Source: Desulfovibrio legallii (GTDB taxonomy: Bacteria; Desulfobacterota; Desulfovibrionia; Desulfovibrionales; Desulfovibrionaceae). Taken from it: a stretch of 45,681 nt of DNA. Positions 43,014 through 45,681 of the stretch are shown piece by piece. A program made the translations under genes and the position numbers. The stretch spans positions 1 to 45,681 of the forward strand of contig NZ_SIXC01000017.1 in NCBI RefSeq assembly GCF_004309735.1. Direction: 5' to 3'. Every line of letters starts with the position of its first letter. Within the stretch, counting starts at the first letter, position 1. The notes under the pieces are model-generated. The model was not told the origin of the DNA and searched no databases. It saw only the letters and a program-made list of their open reading frames with translations.

Positions 43014-43985
43014 CTAGCGCCCCATGAGCTCGTCCAGGGTGAACACCAGGTCCAGGTCGGTGTATTCCGCCGAAGGGGGCGGCGGGAACTGTCCGCTCTG
43101 GCTGGTGCGGATAATGGCGTTCACGGCCGAAGCGTCAAACTGCGCGTTGCCCGAACCGCGCGTTACGGCGGTCTGCTGCACGCGGCCCTGCAGGTCCACC
43201 TTGACGTTGACCACGCAGACCAGGTTGACGCGTCCGGCCGAGGCAAAGCCCCAGTTGGGGCGCACGGCCAGCATAACCTGGCCCATGTAGACGTCGCCCA
43301 AACCGCCGCCGCCGGGGCCGGAGCCTTCGCCCCCGCCGCCGCCGCGGTTGCCGCCGGCCCGCCGCTGGGCCTGAGCCAGGGCCTGCTCCACGGCAGTGCC
43401 CCGGTCGCCGGAATCGGCGCGCGAGGTGGCTTTGCGGGCGTGCTGCAGGGCTGCGGCCACGGGATCCTCAGCCGTACTTTTGCCGTTTTTGTCCGCTTTT
43501 TTGCTGGGCTGCGGTTTGGTCGGCTCCGGCTTTTTTGTATCCTTGGGCGCTTCTTTTTTGGGCTCTTCGTTGGGTTTGTCCTTTTTTTTCTGGGCTATGG
43601 GCTTGGCGTCCTCTTTGGGCGCGGGTTTTGGTTCCGGCTTGGGCTCGTGTTTGGGTTCCGGTTTGGGCGCCGGCTTTTTAACGGGTGCAGCCTCTTGCCT
43701 GGGCGTGGGCGGCAGGGGCGTGGGCTCCTTGATCTCCGCCCGTTCGGGCGCAGCCACTTCGGCCTTGGGCGCGGGCGGCGTGGGGGCCAGGGGCCCGTCG
43801 CCGGGCTGGCCCATATGCCCCAGGATGGGGGAGGGCGTCCGGTTGCCGCCGGGCGCGCCTTCCACCAGGCTGATCATCACCGGCGGCGTGTCCAGCCGTA
43901 CCGGCGGCCGACTGGGCCAGAACCAGACAAGCAGAAATATCGCCAGATGCAGGCAGAAGGAGAGGACGTAAGAGGCCATGCGCAT
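43014..43985 (-). CDS. tolA: TolA/TonB-type energy transducer
   Basis: 323 residues. One N-terminal membrane helix (about 5-22), a long Pro/Lys/Glu-rich region (about 65-175, with repeated KPEPK units), a Gly-rich stretch about 210-230, and a C-terminal TonB-C domain at about 230-320. It spans the periplasm and couples TolQR energy to TolB and Pal. The Pro/Lys-rich rod is more TonB-like than the long alpha-helix of E. coli TolA. It lies five bases after tolR; tolB follows only after the double TonB-C gene. Confidence 0.9.
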   Translation of the reverse strand: MRMASYVLSFCLHLAIFLLVWFWPSRPPVRLDTPPVMISLVEGAPGGNRTPSPILGHMGQPGDGPLAPTPPAPKAEVAAPERAEIKEPTPLPPTPRQEAAPVKKPAPKPEPKHEPKPEPKPAPKEDAKPIAQKKKDKPNEEPKKEAPKDTKKPEPTKPQPSKKADKNGKSTAEDPVAAALQHARKATSRADSGDRGTAVEQALAQAQRRAGGNRGGGGGEGSGPGGGGLGDVYMGQVMLAVRPNWGFASAGRVNLVCVVNVKVDLQGRVQQTAVTRGSGNAQFDASAVNAIIRTSQSGQFPPPPSAEYTDLDLVFTLDELMGR

Positions 43986-43990
43986 GGGAG

Positions 43991-44452
43991 TTACCTGGAG
44001 CGGCGGCCGCCCTGATTGCGGTTGCCGCCGGCGGAGGCTGCTTCGTCGGGCTTTTCGGCGATGACGCCCAGTTTTTCAATGCCCACAGCCTTGATGTGCC
44101 CCATAACCTCTACCACCGTGCCGTAGGGCACGGCCTTGTCCGCCTGGAGGAAGAGGGTTTTGTTCTTTTCCTTGACCAGACGCTGCAGGTAGCCTTCCAG
44201 ATCCTCCATGCTGTCCACGGCGTATTCGTCCAGATAGATTTTGCCGTCATTGCGCACGGTAAGCACCATGTGGTCCGCGTCGGTGGGCAGAACCTCCACC
44301 TGCTTGGTCTGGGGCAGATCCACGTCCAGCCCCTGGCTCATCATGGGGGTGGCCACCATAAAGATGATGAGCAGCACCAGCATCACGTCCACAAAGGGAG
44401 TGACGTTGATGTCCGAAACAAATTTGTTGCCGCCGCCCACGTTCGCGCCCAT
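43991..44452 (-). CDS. tolR: Biopolymer transport protein TolR/ExbD
   Basis: 153 residues. An N-terminal membrane helix with the conserved DINVTPFVDVMLVLLIIFMV, whose Asp takes part in proton flow, and a periplasmic domain. It works with TolQ to power TolA. The start at 44452 follows the tolQ stop by one base, with GGAGATG as the ribosome binding site. The Gly/Arg-rich last 15 residues are unusual. Confidence 0.95.
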   Translation of the reverse strand: MGANVGGGNKFVSDINVTPFVDVMLVLLIIFMVATPMMSQGLDVDLPQTKQVEVLPTDADHMVLTVRNDGKIYLDEYAVDSMEDLEGYLQRLVKEKNKTLFLQADKAVPYGTVVEVMGHIKAVGIEKLGVIAEKPDEAASAGGNRNQGGRRSR

Positions 44453-44453
44453 C

Positions 44454-45149
44454 TTACATCTCCGTGGCGCCCATGCGCTGTACGTGGCGATGGGCGTTGA
44501 GTTCGCGCTGCACGCGGTTAAGGAACACGCCGGCAAAGTTGACCAGCAGAGTATCCACCTGCGAGAGCTTGCCCATGAAGATGTTAAAGCCAATGGTGGC
44601 CGGTACGGCCACGGCCAGGCCGATGGCTGTGGCCACCAGGGCCTCGGAAATGCCGGGGGCCACGGTGGCCAGAGAGGCGGATTTGAGCATGCCGATGGAG
44701 TGGAAAGAGCTCATAATGCCCCAGACCGTGCCGAACAGACCGATGAAGGGCGCGGTATTGGCCGTGGTGGCCAGCAGCGAAAGGGAACGCTGCAGCCGCG
44801 CCAGTTCGGAGCCCACGCCCTGGCGCAGGGCGCGGCGCACGTTGTCCACCACCACATCGCTGCTGTTGCCCAGCTCTTTGGAGCGGTTGAATTCCTGCAC
44901 GCCCTGATGGGCTATATAGTAGAGGGGGGAAGTGGGATCCGCGCCCAAGGACTGCACGGCGTCACGCAGGTTGGGGGCTTTCTCAAACTGCCCGGTGCCC
45001 GCCAGGGCCTTTTTGTTGGCGGCGGTGAGGGCGATGTACTTCTGGATCATCAGCCCCCAGCTCATGATGGACATGCAGAGCAACAGCAGCAGCACGCCCT
45101 TGGCGACAAGACTGGCTTGCGCGATCATTGAAAAAAAACTGAATTCCAT
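44454..45149 (-). CDS. tolQ: Proton channel protein TolQ/ExbB
   Basis: 231 residues. Three membrane helices (about 14-36, 125-150 and 160-182) and the typical TAPFIGLFGTVWGIMSSF and EALVATAIGLAVAVPATIGFN segments. It forms the proton-driven motor with TolR. GGGAGG precedes the ATG at 45149; an upstream ATG at 45188 lacks one. It is the first gene of the tol-pal operon. Confidence 0.96.
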   Translation of the reverse strand: MEFSFFSMIAQASLVAKGVLLLLLCMSIMSWGLMIQKYIALTAANKKALAGTGQFEKAPNLRDAVQSLGADPTSPLYYIAHQGVQEFNRSKELGNSSDVVVDNVRRALRQGVGSELARLQRSLSLLATTANTAPFIGLFGTVWGIMSSFHSIGMLKSASLATVAPGISEALVATAIGLAVAVPATIGFNIFMGKLSQVDTLLVNFAGVFLNRVQRELNAHRHVQRMGATEM

Positions 45150-45482
45150 GCGGCCTCCCTGATGACGACCCTCGGCGTTGGCGGACACAGCCCGGCTGTG
45201 GACCGGGCGCGGCCAAACGCAGCAGACACCGCGTTTTTTTGGAGCCTTGTCCGCTCTGGGGCGGACAGGCTTGGTACGGCGCTGCGCGCGGGACTGCCCG
45301 CCCGCCGGGTTCTGCGCGCAGAATGCACCGGTGGCCGTAAATTTTCAAGATTTATTTTAGAGTACCGGCGGGGTCATGCAGCACGCTTTACAACTAAGAG
45401 AGGGTAGAAAAAAAGATCTGGCAGGGAAAGCCGCTTCAGGCGGTCTTTTGCGACAAAAGTAAAACTTTTTGGGCGCAGGGTG
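45150..45482. other. Intergenic region upstream of tolQ
   Basis: Divergent region between tolQ (minus) and the probable rRNA leader (plus). It has an AT-rich stretch (45340-45362) that could hold the tolQ promoter, but no clear hexamers. No gene is supported. Confidence 0.4.
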
Positions 45483-45511
45483 TTGACAAAGGGGGGCCTC
45501 CCGGCTACATT
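45483..45511 (+). promoter_or_regulatory. Upstream promoter of a probable stable-RNA operon
   Basis: TTGACA (45483-45488), 17 bases, TACATT (45506-45511), with an A-rich upstream stretch. It points out of the window. Confidence 0.6.
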
Positions 45512-45583
45512 CCGGTTTCGCGACGAGGGACGGTTTTTGAAACAAAGGCAAAAAGAAATTTTGCCGGAAGCGAAAAAAAACGG

Positions 45584-45612
45584 TTGACTCCGGAAGCGAA
45601 GGGGAGCATAAA
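45584..45612 (+). promoter_or_regulatory. Downstream promoter of a probable stable-RNA operon
   Basis: TTGACT (45584-45589), 17 bases, CATAAA (45607-45612). Tandem promoters about 100 bases apart are usual for rRNA operons. Confidence 0.5.
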
Positions 45613-45681
45613 CACTCCTCGCGCCGACCGAAAAGGTCCGGCGGGGCCGGAAGGCCCGGTGGTTCATTGACAAGTGAATAG
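45613..45681 (+). other. Probable leader of an rRNA operon (cut by the window end)
   Basis: Leader-like sequence after two tandem promoters, with GC-rich short stems (GTCCGGCGGGGCCGGA) and then CATTGACAAGTGAATAG at the end, a pattern I associate with the DNA just before 16S rRNA genes. The rRNA itself is beyond the window, so this remains an inference. Confidence 0.45.

Noticed and set aside
1..45681. CRISPR array, prophage, integrase or toxin-antitoxin module
   Set aside because: No regularly spaced repeats, no phage or integrase genes and no small toxin-like pairs were found on either strand.

Overview
The window looks like a chromosomal segment of a Gram-negative, GC-rich sulfate-reducing bacterium of the Desulfovibrio type. 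That is an inference from gene content and style: a Tol-Pal envelope system, a 62-residue dicluster ferredoxin, a Fur regulator beside a tiny Cys-rich FeoB-associated-type membrane protein, and a cobT gene. Most genes are housekeeping. I found no CRISPR array, prophage, transposase or toxin module.

Layout. 1-488: intergenic DNA with a 99-bp direct repeat. 489-7677: the phosphate region, with phoB-phoR-pstB-phoU on the minus strand and pstS-pstC-pstA on the plus strand, sharing a divergent control region with PHO-box-like repeats on both strands. 8053-9947: iron and peroxide genes (small Cys-rich membrane protein, Fur-family regulator, 2-Cys peroxiredoxin). 10073-15548: translation cluster on the minus strand, transcribed tRNA-Thr, tRNA-Tyr, tRNA-Gly, tuf, rpmG, tRNA-Trp, secE, nusG, rplK, rplA, rplJ, rplL, then an intrinsic terminator with no rpoB behind it. 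15744-21446: prmC, lon, radC, holA and the SRP RNA gene. 21472-24581: amidohydrolase, D-2-hydroxyacid dehydrogenase, TSUP permease and a DMT-like small membrane protein. 24852-30231: TPR protein, TatD, membrane diguanylate cyclase, DppF-type ATPase overlapping cobT. 30451-31845: HtrA/DegP protease. 32225-34436: ferredoxin, YkgJ-type Cys-cluster protein, an unknown 130-residue protein and a TPR protein. 34870-38814: proC, ndk, divergent polysaccharide deacetylase, S41 protease. 38924-45149: fliR, then the tol-pal operon (tolQ, tolR, tolA, a protein with two TonB-C-like domains, tolB, pal). 45483-45681: two tandem promoters leading out of the window, probably an rRNA operon leader.

How the genes work together. 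PstSCA with PstB import phosphate; PhoR and PhoB sense and respond, with PhoU as the link. Fur and the peroxiredoxin serve metal and peroxide homeostasis. The tol-pal operon maintains the outer membrane, and the HtrA and S41 proteases serve the envelope.

The most unusual signal is a structured intergenic repeat of about 125 bp beginning TAGAGCA and, in the best copy, ending TGCTCTA. There are two long copies (7675-7797 and 34671-34797) and a reverse-oriented solo end (32411-32436). At two of the three sites the first three bases of the repeat are the stop codon of the preceding gene. Other points worth a second look are the absence of rpoBC after rplL, the double TonB-C protein in the tol operon, a cobT-coupled orphan ABC ATPase, and a sigma-54-like promoter before a TPR gene.
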